Translations under genes and position numbers: made by a program
In this document: positions 41,429-51,200 of the stretch, piece by piece
How positions within the stretch are numbered: the first letter of the stretch is position 1
Layout of the letters: every line of letters begins with the position of its first letter
The notes under the pieces: generated by a model
What the model was told of the DNA's origin: nothing
What the model saw: only the letters and a program-made list of their open reading frames with translations
Database searches by the model: none
Origin: Bacteroidales bacterium
GTDB taxonomy: Bacteria; Bacteroidota; Bacteroidia; Bacteroidales; Bacteroidaceae
Length of the DNA: 52,297 nucleotides
Assembly (NCBI GenBank): GCA_030532685.1
Contig: JAUNKN010000009.1
Location: forward strand, 1 to 52,297
Direction: 5' to 3'

Positions 41429-44400
41429 TTAGAGTATTTCACATTCAACGGCTTCGAGTTCGCCAGCATACACGTACCAAATGTAGCCTTGCACATGGCG
41501 ATGTCCCATTTGATGCAGCAAACGGCAGTAGTCGCGCACTTGCTGACGATAAACAGAACGAGCGCGTCCAAACTTGTAGTCGACCACTACGACTTCCTCG
41601 CCGCGCATCATTACGCGGTCGGGACGTTGCCCCACGAGTTTTCCATCAGCTTGTCGTTGCAGAATACTACATTCGCGATAGAGTCGCCAAGACCCGTCAA
41701 ACCATTGGCGAGCTATGGGGTGGGCAAGGGCACGATGAAGGAGTTGTACCACCTCCTCGGCGGGTAGACTCTCTGCCAAATCACCCTCAAAACGAGCCTC
41801 TTGCAGCACGCGTTCCACATCGGCCAATGTCTCGATGCGTTCCATTAGGCTGTGCAGTGCCACTCCCACGCGGCGTGCTCGATATTGAGCGAGGTCAAAG
41901 TTATTGGCTTCTTGCTCCTCATCGAGCGAGGCCAGCATTGCCTTGGCCTTGTTACTTTGACGGAACTTAGCCCGATTGGCTTGCAGACGAAAATCTAAGG
42001 CTTCATTTTGTGCCTCGATGATGAGCGGGTTGCTACTCTTGGGAGCTTCGCCTGCAGCCTCGATGGCGCATTCGTATGTGGAGGGAGTACCCCACTCAAC
42101 GACCTTTTTTTCTTGGTCAAATTCGATATAAGATGGCTCGTCTACCAGTTGGCTCATTTCGACAAAGAAAGGACTTTCGGGGCTGCCCAATACGCCTGCC
42201 AAAAGATTGTACATGGTCGTATCGTTGAGTATCTCTTGTGAACAGATGACAAGATTTTGTCGTGCTCGCGTGAAAGCAACATAGAGCAAATTGAGATTTT
42301 CGATGCGCCGGTTTCGATGTTCTTCTTCATAGTCGGCACGATACACACTATCTTGTGCTAATTTGGTACAGCTAATGGGAAGAAATGGAATGGCATTGTA
42401 GGGGCTTTCGGGAGGATTGACCCACAACAAATTGTCGATACTTTTCTCGAGTGTCCAGTTGCAATAAGGGATGAATACGGAATGGAAAGCCAGTCCCTTG
42501 GATTTGTGAATGGTAAGGATGCGCACGCCTTTCACCACGGTAGAGGGGATACTTTTCTTGTGGAGTCGTTCCTCCCATTCGTTCAAGAAACTGCGAATAT
42601 CTGGGGCGTGGTCTTCCAAGAAAGCCAGCACGTTGTCCAAGAGCGCATAGATGTAGGGCGACTGTCCCGACTGTGCATCCAACTCGAAAAGACGCACTAA
42701 CTGTACGACCAATTCGTAGAAGGGTAAGCTATGGAAGCGTTGAGCATGCCACTGCTCGAGTATGGGCAAGATGCTTTCGGTTTTTCCTGCTGGCGCGTGG
42801 GCTATGAGGTAAGCCTTGGCCACACCATCGTCCGTGCGGTGGATGTAGCGCAGGGCGTGGACAATCGTTTGTACGGCAGGGGAGGAACTAAGTAGAAAAG
42901 CTTCGTCCGATACCAAAGGAATTTGCCGCAATGTGGCGTCTTGTTCAAAATAGTCAAACACGCGCTTCACTTCTGAATTTTTGCGCACAAGGATGGCCAT
43001 TTTCTCATAGGGCACTCCTTTCTCGTACAAACGTAAAATCTGTTCGCCCAAATCGGCTACGATGATGTCTTCTTCCTCTTCTTTGGACTTCGTGTTGTTT
43101 TCGTTGGAACGTTCCAGCAGGTGCACCCGCACGAAACCACCAGGCAGAACTGGGCGTTGCTTCACCTCGTCGGGGCGGTAGATATCGGTAATACTCACAG
43201 AGCTTTGAGTATCGAGTTGCTCCCTGGGTTCGCTCGCAATATGTTGTGCCAGGTGTACGAAGAGTGCATTGTTGAACTCGACAATGCGCTCGCCGCTACG
43301 ATAGTTTGCATCAAGCGTGCACACTTCTATACTCTCGCTTGCTTTCATCTGCGAGAGGGCGGTCCAATCTCCCCCTCTCCAGCGATAAATACCTTGTTTT
43401 ACATCGCCCACGAGCATGCAGGAATTGCCCTGTGCAATGTTTTCAACGAGCAGGTGCTGAAGATTGTTCCACTGTAAGGTCGAAGTGTCCTGAAATTCAT
43501 CGACCATAATGTGGCGATACTGTGTTCCCGCACGCTCAAATACAAAAGAGGCTTCGGCTCCCGATACCAACTGAGCAAACAGTAGAGGAGTGTGGGCCAG
43601 CATGAAAGCATTATTTTCAGTGTTGAGTAGGCGCACGTGCTTGTCTATGTCGTCGAGCAGGCGGAGTGCGTTGAGATGTTGTACGCTGAGTAGACAAGAG
43701 ATAACATCGGGCAGGATATGGTCGTAGGTGTGCTCCACTTTTGTGAGTCGTTGGTGCACTTCCTCTGCCCAAGCACAGAGTTCTGGGTGTTTCTTCCTGT
43801 CGGCCGCCTTGATGAGGGCTTCGGGATCTTTCAGCTGTTTTTGGTAGGTGTCGCTTCGGTCTTTTCCCACTTCTTGAGCGATGTGTCTGTCGAGACGAGC
43901 AAGGATATTCTTTCCATAGGACAAGGAGGCGAAACCTTCGGTTTGCTCAACAAAATCTTTCGCCATTTGAGCCTCGGTCGATAAACGTTCCAAATAGTCC
44001 TTGCGCAACTGTGACATAGAGCGTCGATACTGCCTCACCGTGGCATTGTCGAGGGGAAGTGCACGAAGCAAATCGCCATATTTCAAATAGGGCTCCTTGA
44101 GCAATTCTTGCGCCAGCTTTTTAAGTTGCTGTGTGACATTCCAAGATTTTCCTTCGTCCAGCTGTTCGGCGATGTATTGGGTGATCCATTCCAGCACTTC
44201 CGACCCGGGTTTAAGCCCTTGCATAAGGCTATCGACGGCCTTGCCCAGCACGTTTCCATCGCCAAGATCGACCTTAAAGCTACTGGTAAGTCCCAGTTCG
44301 TGGGCAAGGCTCGTGAGCAAACGCTGAAAGAAACTGTCGATGGTCGTGACATGAAACTGCTCGTAGTTGTGCACGATTTCTCGCAGAGTTTGACCTGCCC

Positions 44401-44689
44401 GTTGGCGCAGCATACCGTCGGTGATGTGCTGAGGTACTTGTGCACGCACTGCACGAAAGAAACCATCGTGGGCCGACTTGCCTTGCCACAAATCGTAGAG
44501 CGATTGTAAGATGCGCTCCTTCATCTCGGCAGTGGCTTTCTTCGTAAAAGTAATGGCCAGCTGATGCCGATGTGGATACTCGCCCCTCTCATAGTCATTG
44601 ATGAGATTGGCGATAAATTCGGCAGCAAGAGCAAAAGTCTTGCCCGAACCAGCCGAAGCCTTATATACGTGTATGGGACGGTAGGACAT
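41429..44689 (-). CDS. AddA/RecB-like UvrD helicase with C-terminal nuclease domain
   Basis: 1086 residues from the ATG at 44689 (MSYRPIHVYKASAGSGKTFA); an ATG at 44710 would add 7 residues. Walker A is ASAGSGKTF (11-19). Other superfamily 1A motifs are IMVDEFQDTSTLQW, MLVGDVKQGIYRWRGGD, VRILTIHKSKGLAFHSVF and LLYVAFTRARQNLVI. The C-terminal PD-(D/E)XK nuclease core is RPDRVMMRGEEVVVVDYKFG followed by QVRDYCRLL. It should process double-strand breaks for recombination. The usual partner AddB, normally adjacent, is not next to it here. Overlaps nothing; the glycosyltransferase follows by 2 bases. Confidence 0.88.
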   Translation of the reverse strand: MSYRPIHVYKASAGSGKTFALAAEFIANLINDYERGEYPHRHQLAITFTKKATAEMKERILQSLYDLWQGKSAHDGFFRAVRAQVPQHITDGMLRQRAGQTLREIVHNYEQFHVTTIDSFFQRLLTSLAHELGLTSSFKVDLGDGNVLGKAVDSLMQGLKPGSEVLEWITQYIAEQLDEGKSWNVTQQLKKLAQELLKEPYLKYGDLLRALPLDNATVRQYRRSMSQLRKDYLERLSTEAQMAKDFVEQTEGFASLSYGKNILARLDRHIAQEVGKDRSDTYQKQLKDPEALIKAADRKKHPELCAWAEEVHQRLTKVEHTYDHILPDVISCLLSVQHLNALRLLDDIDKHVRLLNTENNAFMLAHTPLLFAQLVSGAEASFVFERAGTQYRHIMVDEFQDTSTLQWNNLQHLLVENIAQGNSCMLVGDVKQGIYRWRGGDWTALSQMKASESIEVCTLDANYRSGERIVEFNNALFVHLAQHIASEPREQLDTQSSVSITDIYRPDEVKQRPVLPGGFVRVHLLERSNENNTKSKEEEEDIIVADLGEQILRLYEKGVPYEKMAILVRKNSEVKRVFDYFEQDATLRQIPLVSDEAFLLSSSPAVQTIVHALRYIHRTDDGVAKAYLIAHAPAGKTESILPILEQWHAQRFHSLPFYELVVQLVRLFELDAQSGQSPYIYALLDNVLAFLEDHAPDIRSFLNEWEERLHKKSIPSTVVKGVRILTIHKSKGLAFHSVFIPYCNWTLEKSIDNLLWVNPPESPYNAIPFLPISCTKLAQDSVYRADYEEEHRNRRIENLNLLYVAFTRARQNLVICSQEILNDTTMYNLLAGVLGSPESPFFVEMSQLVDEPSYIEFDQEKKVVEWGTPSTYECAIEAAGEAPKSSNPLIIEAQNEALDFRLQANRAKFRQSNKAKAMLASLDEEQEANNFDLAQYRARRVGVALHSLMERIETLADVERVLQEARFEGDLAESLPAEEVVQLLHRALAHPIARQWFDGSWRLYRECSILQRQADGKLVGQRPDRVMMRGEEVVVVDYKFGRARSVYRQQVRDYCRLLHQMGHRHVQGYIWYVYAGELEAVECEIL

Positions 44690-44831
44690 AGAGTAGTAAA
44701 AAAGGAGCACAAAATAATACCTCTACTCGAAGCATACAAAAACGAGGGAGCTTACTTTTGGGGAAAACTTCTTGTCAAAATAAGTCTTTTTCCGCTCTCG
44801 AAACGTGGAGCTGAGACTCGTATATTTTTCT

Positions 44832-44941
44832 TTGGGTAGGAGGTTTATTATTTCCGCGGATTTATTTAATTATTTCCGCGAGATTATGAAATTATTTCCG
44901 CGGGAATAATTAAATAAATCCGCGGAAATAATAAAAGGCTG
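44832..44941. repeat. 22-base phased array, site 6, with the most perfect 92-base element
   Basis: Element 44844-44935 is 92 bases, with perfect 31-base inverted ends beginning TTTATTATTTCCGCGGATTT. CCGCG cores fall at 44854, 44876, 44898 and 44920, exactly 22 bases apart. A GGG-containing unit (44832) precedes. The trinucleotide AGG flanks the element on both sides. The 334-base interval 44690-45023 between the AddA-like start and the barrel gene's stop contains no gene. Confidence 0.85.
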
Positions 44942-45023
44942 TCGGAGTGCCGCATACCTTCTTGCGAGAGTGAAGCTGTAAAGAGGCCTACAAAATCACA
45001 GAAATGCTTGCGCAGAGCCAACA

Positions 45024-47039
45024 TTAGGGGAGAGAAAATCCCTCTTTTCCCGTATGTTGTAGGCGTTGGCGATCGGCATCGAGCAGCGTAGCAGGACGGC
45101 GTCGACCACTGCCCCAACGCCAAGTTATACCGAGCGCGAGGCGGGGCGTAAACTCGTTGATGTGCATCTTTATTGGAGCATTTTCGCCTTTAGAGAGGCG
45201 CTGCACTTGGGTGTGCAGGGGATCGTGTATGGTGAGAGCGATGCGCCAATTTTTCCAATGTTTGGCGAGGCCTGCGCTGAGCCACCATTGGGGCTCGACT
45301 TGCCATTCGCCCCAATAGTGCGACGAACGATAAGAGGCACCAACATCGGCACTCCAGCGCCCAGGCAGAGTTAGGATTTCCTTGACTTGTAGCAAATAGT
45401 TGGACGACTGTCTGGTAAAATTACCCTTTGTTCGTCGGTCGAAATCCTCCTGCCAGCGCCAAAATCCATACAAATCAGTGCGCCAGCTCCACGATTGGCG
45501 TTGAACAAGATAGAAGGGGACATGAGCCGAAAATTGTGTATAACTCAGAGAGGTCCAATTGATGGGACGCAAACGATAGTCGGCCGCCTTGCCAGAGCTT
45601 AATTCTTGTATCCAAGGTTGTTCGACATAGGCCGATTTCCATTCGAGAAATGTGGCATTTCGATAGATATAACGCAGGGAGAGTTGGTGAGTGGTCGTGG
45701 AGCGCAGTTGAGCATTTCCTTCGGCCACAAAGAGGGTTCCATTTAGGCTAGCACCATTATTGAGTTGTCTAAAGGGAGGGCGCGTTAAGGTCGATGCCCA
45801 CTCGGTTTCTATATGGTGTGCCTCGTGAGGACGGTAGCTCAAGAGGGCATAGGGAAGTGGCTGAACATGTAGGGCCCCCGCAGCCATAATCCCTGTGGAT
45901 TGATAGGCCTGTACAGAATCGAGAGCCAACTGCATACCCAGAACAACTGTGCTCTTACGCCCTTGATGCACCAGTTGTAGCTGTGGAGTTGCCCGCCACT
46001 CTTGCCAAGAAAATTCGGGATTGATGCGTCCTGTATAAGGGCGTACAAGAACAGCCTGATATTGATTGTAGTGAGCATTTATTCCTGCCCTGATGCGCCA
46101 GTCTGGGGCGATGTGCCAGGTCGCTTCGGCGAGAGCCGCGCCCATTGTCGTTTGGTCGTCGCGATAGGGGAGTAGCTGCTTGGCTTGCTTGCGGTAGTAG
46201 CGGCGCGACTGTCGGTGTTGCCCTTCGCCCTCTAAACGCAAAGTGAAACGTGGAGTGCGTAGGAGATAGTGAGCTTGCCCTGCCCAACCTTCTTCCTCAA
46301 AGGCTGCACGTGCGCCATGGCTGTATTTCAGGTCTTCTTGCGTCTTGAGATAATTTCCTCCCAGGCCCAAAGTATGGTTCGGCGAGAAGCGTAGTGTAAC
46401 ATGGACCTTGCCCCAACCCTCGTGCCGTGGAGCCACCCATTCTTCTTCGTGCTCTTGATTGATACGCACGTCTTTGGCGCCACGTTGTTGCGAAGCTCCG
46501 TAGTTCAAGTCGGCATCGAGCCAACGATTGGCATAAGCGAAACGCCCATTAAGCTGTTCGCTTATAAAACCTTGTAGATGGGTAGACAGGGTGTTGAAAC
46601 CAGATAAATGCCCTGAACGAGGGGAGTGTAGCCGAACGTTAAGCACATAATCGGCAGGAGTGGAAAATTCTCCCATCGTGTTGTGCACCAACTCTATTGC
46701 CTTTACCTCGTCGGCAGGAAGGCTCCTCAGGTAGTCTTCAAGGGAGTTACCTATGAGGCGTACCATACGTCCGTCTACTGCAAGCTCTGGCCAAATTTGT
46801 CCTTCCCAGCGTATCCCTTCGGGCTCTATGCTTAGTGCAGGCAACAAGCGCAGGGCGTGCAGCAGATCACTACCTGCTACATCGCCCTGTACGGAAAGTT
46901 GATAAATGCTTTTGTTGGCTTCTTGTCGGATGAGCCAATGGGTGCTTTTGGCTTTAGCTTCAGGCAAAGAATAGTCCTTTTGTGCTCTCAACACTCCAGA
47001 TAAGGAAAGCCCCAACAATAGAGAAAAAAATGGTTTCAT
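45024..47039 (-). CDS. Outer membrane beta-barrel protein (TonB receptor-like)
   Basis: 671 residues from the ATG at 47039 (MKPFFSLLLGLSLSGVLRAQ, a signal peptide). Residues about 35-140 form a plug-like domain (LHALRLLPALSIEPEGIRW ... EVKAIELVHNTMGEF) but without a clear TonB box or carboxypeptidase-like domain. The rest is a large barrel of alternating strands (e.g. RFTLRLEGEGQHRQSRRYY, TEWASTLTRPPFRQLNNG). Resembles the outer membrane beta-barrel family OMP_b-brl_3. Starts 31 bases after porV in the same operon, so a link with type IX secretion is possible; not a named T9SS part. Confidence 0.8.
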   Translation of the reverse strand: MKPFFSLLLGLSLSGVLRAQKDYSLPEAKAKSTHWLIRQEANKSIYQLSVQGDVAGSDLLHALRLLPALSIEPEGIRWEGQIWPELAVDGRMVRLIGNSLEDYLRSLPADEVKAIELVHNTMGEFSTPADYVLNVRLHSPRSGHLSGFNTLSTHLQGFISEQLNGRFAYANRWLDADLNYGASQQRGAKDVRINQEHEEEWVAPRHEGWGKVHVTLRFSPNHTLGLGGNYLKTQEDLKYSHGARAAFEEEGWAGQAHYLLRTPRFTLRLEGEGQHRQSRRYYRKQAKQLLPYRDDQTTMGAALAEATWHIAPDWRIRAGINAHYNQYQAVLVRPYTGRINPEFSWQEWRATPQLQLVHQGRKSTVVLGMQLALDSVQAYQSTGIMAAGALHVQPLPYALLSYRPHEAHHIETEWASTLTRPPFRQLNNGASLNGTLFVAEGNAQLRSTTTHQLSLRYIYRNATFLEWKSAYVEQPWIQELSSGKAADYRLRPINWTSLSYTQFSAHVPFYLVQRQSWSWRTDLYGFWRWQEDFDRRTKGNFTRQSSNYLLQVKEILTLPGRWSADVGASYRSSHYWGEWQVEPQWWLSAGLAKHWKNWRIALTIHDPLHTQVQRLSKGENAPIKMHINEFTPRLALGITWRWGSGRRRPATLLDADRQRLQHTGKEGFSLP

Positions 47040-47070
47040 ACGAATGCACGAATTCTGGTGCAACACAAAA

Positions 47071-48225
47071 CTATCGGCGACCTAACAATTCTTGTATGCC
47101 GTCCATGTCGAACGATAGCGAGACGCGCAAAGTTTGGTCGAGAGGGTTGCTGGGATTGGTTGCTACCACATAGCCCGCGTCAATGCTCAGTACGTTCATC
47201 TTAAAGCCCGCTCCGAAAGTATAGTACTTGCGATTGCCCTGCATTTCGCTCTCGTGGTGATAACCAGCACGCAGGGCAAATTTGTCGTTGTAGGTATACT
47301 CTGCGCCAAGGCTCCATTGCACTTCCTCCAATTCGCCTTCTAAACCACGTTCGCTATCTGAAAAGCTCTTGAATATTCCAGCAATGGGGGACACGTCGTA
47401 GTAGCCTCGGCGAATGCGGTCTTGATATTCTTCCGTAGCTTCGCCTTCTGCTTGTAGCGGCAAAGAGGGCACGAGAAATTTGCTCACGTCGGCCGTGATG
47501 GCAAAACGATTGTACTCGTTGACGGGTAGTGTAAGATTTAGTCCCGTACGCAAGGTGGTTGGGATAAAATAGGAGTAGTCTGAGCCGAAATTGATTTTCG
47601 TACCAATGTTTTGTACATTCAAGCCCCACGCCAAGTTGCATTCGCGAGAACCCAGTAGGATGTAATTGTTCCAGTACATCGAGATGTCAGCAGCAAAGGC
47701 TGAACCAGGTGTGACTTGGTCATTGTAGCGCCCCGACAAGTCGGAGTACATGTAGCGCATGGCAATCGACGCCGAGAAATTCGGAGAAAGCATGCGAGAG
47801 TAGGCCGCGTCGACAGCAAATTCGTAAGGCTTTACGGTGTAGCTGCCATCGGTGGCAATGACATCGCCCACAGTGAAGTATTTAATTGAACCCGAAACGG
47901 CTTGCAAATCGCCCAAGCGGGTGTAGCCAACAGCATTGACCAGCGCAATGCCTTCGGTGAGCTGGCGCAACCAAGGCGTATAATTGAGCGTAAAGCCTGC
48001 ACGCGACACCGTGAAAGGATATTTAGAGGGATTCCAGTTTTGTGAGTACACATCTGGGTCTGTGGCTGCACCAAGGTCGCCCATTGCTGCGCCGCGAGCA
48101 TCAGCCGCGATGGTTTGCGACACGACCGCTGTGCGCACGGGGTTGAATTTCTTTTGAGTTTCACTCTGTGCTGTGGCCGACAACGAGAGGGCCATGAATG
48201 CAGAGGCTATGACAATACGATTCAT
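47071..48225 (-). CDS. porV: Type IX secretion system outer membrane protein PorV
   Basis: 384 residues with a signal peptide (MNRIVIASAFMALSLSATAQ). FadL-like barrel of the PorV/LptO family: FNPVRTAVVSQTIAADARG, GDLGAATDPDVYSQNWNPSK, then GYTRLGDLQAVSGSIKYFT, and a terminal strand QTLRVSLSFDMDGIQE. PorV binds cargo C-terminal domains and carries them from the Sov/SprA translocon to the PorU attachment complex. It is translationally coupled to porU (4-base overlap, ATGA). Confidence 0.95.
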   Translation of the reverse strand: MNRIVIASAFMALSLSATAQSETQKKFNPVRTAVVSQTIAADARGAAMGDLGAATDPDVYSQNWNPSKYPFTVSRAGFTLNYTPWLRQLTEGIALVNAVGYTRLGDLQAVSGSIKYFTVGDVIATDGSYTVKPYEFAVDAAYSRMLSPNFSASIAMRYMYSDLSGRYNDQVTPGSAFAADISMYWNNYILLGSRECNLAWGLNVQNIGTKINFGSDYSYFIPTTLRTGLNLTLPVNEYNRFAITADVSKFLVPSLPLQAEGEATEEYQDRIRRGYYDVSPIAGIFKSFSDSERGLEGELEEVQWSLGAEYTYNDKFALRAGYHHESEMQGNRKYYTFGAGFKMNVLSIDAGYVVATNPSNPLDQTLRVSLSFDMDGIQELLGRR

Positions 48226-51200
48226 AAGCGAGAGATAATGAGTTTTTGAGTTTGAGATTTGCTCGTGCCTTGAGGATAGCTAATCGTTGCACGATACAAA
48301 TAAATCCCGTCAGAGAGAGGAGCACCAGTGTTGTTGTGTAGATTCCAATGGAATGTCGCACTCGATTGCCCAGCTGCGCTCTTGGAAATGTGCGACCACA
48401 CGCGGTGGCTGGCTACATCAAACACTTCGATGAGTAGCTCCCCTTCCTCTTGAGCTTGTGCCTCCCAACGAACAACGAAAGTTGTGTGATTTTGAGCGGG
48501 ATTGTTGCTGGCTAAAATGGAAGTTGCTTTTTGTTCTTCGTCACTTACGACAAAGCGTAGGTGGGTGGTTGTGGAGTTGTTGTTGATGTCCCATACACGA
48601 AGAGACAACTGATGCGGACCAGCGGAAAGCCCCTTTAGAGGATAAGTAAGCGTGCCTTTCTGATACGAGCCAAAGTCGTAGGTAAAGTAGTCATTGAGTG
48701 CAACCATCTCAGAGGCCCGGCCATCGAGGGTGAGTTCGATGTCGTGGCCCACGCTATTGCTTAGGCTGTGGATACCGCTGTCGTCGCTGATGTGTGCGAT
48801 GAGTGTAGGATGCTTGTCTACAATGGCCAGTTCAGGCGTGTCAGGGCTATTTAGATAAGCGACCACTTTGGGAGGAGATACATCAAGTTCGGCATTGGTG
48901 TCGGTACCATTTAGGTAGAAGGCTGTGCTCACACCACTGCACTCCCTTTGTTTGTCGTCGCTCACAGCGTAAAGGGATAGCCGCGCCGATTCGTCGGAGT
49001 AACTGATGTCTCGGGGAATGACAACCTTAAATTCAAATCGTCCTTCCTTGACTACATGGCTACCGCCAAATACCTGCCGCGTGCGCTCTTTGTACTTGAA
49101 AGGTTGTTTGTCGTCTTGCCGCGCACTGCCATCGTTGTCCTTACAAGTGATGGTTTCGATGCGATCGAAAAGCATTGCTTCGAGCTTTCCGTTGAAGCTC
49201 GTGTCGACTTGCTTTTCGTCGTTGGTTTGAGCGACATAGCCCGAGAAGGTGACCACGCTTCCTGCTGCGAGTTGTATATTGTTTTTCAAGGGCTTACCGT
49301 CTATTTGTTCGAGTATCAAAGTACCCGTTGGGAGCGCCAGTGTAAGGGCCGGGTCGCCAAAGAGTACGTATTTGAGTTTGTTGATGCTCGTATCCAGGTA
49401 ACCCGATAACATTTCGTTTTTGGCCAAGCGCAGTGCTTCACCCATGCTCACATGTTTTCCTTGGGCATTGCGTCCTACGACATGTTTGGAAAAAGCTGCG
49501 TTGAGTGCAGCATTTTGTGCTGCATATACGGCGCGTGTAGCACACATGAAGGCGATACTCCCTCCATCGGGAAGATAAAGAGAGCTTTCGCCCAAATTGT
49601 CTTCGTAGGCATCGAAAGGATATATCTCACAAGAAGCCACCACCCACAAGGCCAAATGAGGAGAAAAGGCTTTGCGAAAATCGTCGAAGCCCAGCACTTT
49701 TTCGTGCGATATTTGGTGGGGAGCACCATGGCCACAGTAGTTGAACATGGCTGCTCCGCTGCTCATTTGTTGATGGATTTGTGTCGTGGCAAGCGGGTAG
49801 GTAAATCCCGCTGCTCCCGTTTGTCGCTTGAAACTGTCCCAATAAATTTTTCGTACGTTCAAGCTGGGGTTGGCGGCTTCTATGACATCGGCCACCTCGT
49901 CGGCGTCTTCCATATGTTCATTGGCATCGCCGTCGTCGCCGAGCATCACTACTTTTGTTTTCCAAGCACCAGTGGTCTTGTTGTTAAGGTATTGTTCCAC
50001 CTTATCCACCAGTCGGCGAGCTTCCTCGGCAGTGGTAGCAACCATGCGCCCTACGGCCAAATCGAGTTTTTCAAAACGCAAATTAGCTCCTTCCCCATCG
50101 TCGAGCATTGCGAAAAAATCGTCGCTCACATAGCTTTGTACGGTGCCTATGCTGTAGGGAGAATGGTCGGCCTCGTAGGGTAGCAGGTAGTCGGCAGGGT
50201 TCTTCCCCGCCCAATGAGCTGTGATGAAACGAGCATCCCAAGGACTTTTGCCCATGAGTAGCAAGTATTTCGGAGCTTCTTTTTCTGTAGCAGCTCGATC
50301 GTAGAGCATTTTCAAATATCGGCGATAGGCATTGGCGTCGGGAGTTCCAGAAGAGAATTCGTTGTAGAGCCAATCGGCGCGTACCACTTTGACCACCATT
50401 CCCTCACGCTCACGATGCAACTGGGCTAATCGCTCAGCTTGCTCCATCAGTTTGCCACTTTCGGGCACAACGATTACGTAGTCGATTTTTTCATCGGCAT
50501 GTAAATTTTGAGGGGCTATCGTTCCGACATATTCGGGAGCGGGATAGGAGAGTGCTGCGTCAAAAGCCACAAAGCGTTCTTCTGGAGTTTGGGTCGTAAA
50601 TGTAGCTTTCCCTCCTTCCAAAAGTGTGAGTGGCACTCGCTGGGTTGGTTGCACGCCTCGCGCCAATTGCCACAACTGCGTCGTAGAGGTGACTCCCTCG
50701 AGACGCAACGTTTGTTTTCCTATGCCTTGAGGCGAAAAAGTATAAGGCGCTGTTGATAAGCGTAGTATGCGTGGGTAATTGATGCGAATGTAGTCGAGTC
50801 GAGCTTCATTGCCAGGCGTGGTCGTGAAGTCATATTTGAGAGTTTCGCTCCGAGCTGTGCTGGTGAAGCTACTGCTTGTGGCTCTCGCTATCTCGAGGAG
50901 AGAGTTGTAGGTGCCCAGCGTGCTTTGAGCCATCAATTCCCCTCCTTGTTCCACCAATACTTTGGTGGGGATAGTGGCAGAGGAAGCTGCAAAGGCTATT
51001 TCGGTATTGACTTTTGTTCCCGTTTCGGTGAGTGCGATATCGGGAAGTGCGATGGAATAGCTGTGTTCGTTGCCCTGTGCAAAATTGTAAGCGTCAAACA
51101 AACGACGTCCTCCCTCGTACCAACTTTCTTTATCTTCGTCCAATACGGCAATGTGGGGAACGGTAGTTCGCACGGTGGTATTGGGCGAAAGTTCGCTTTG

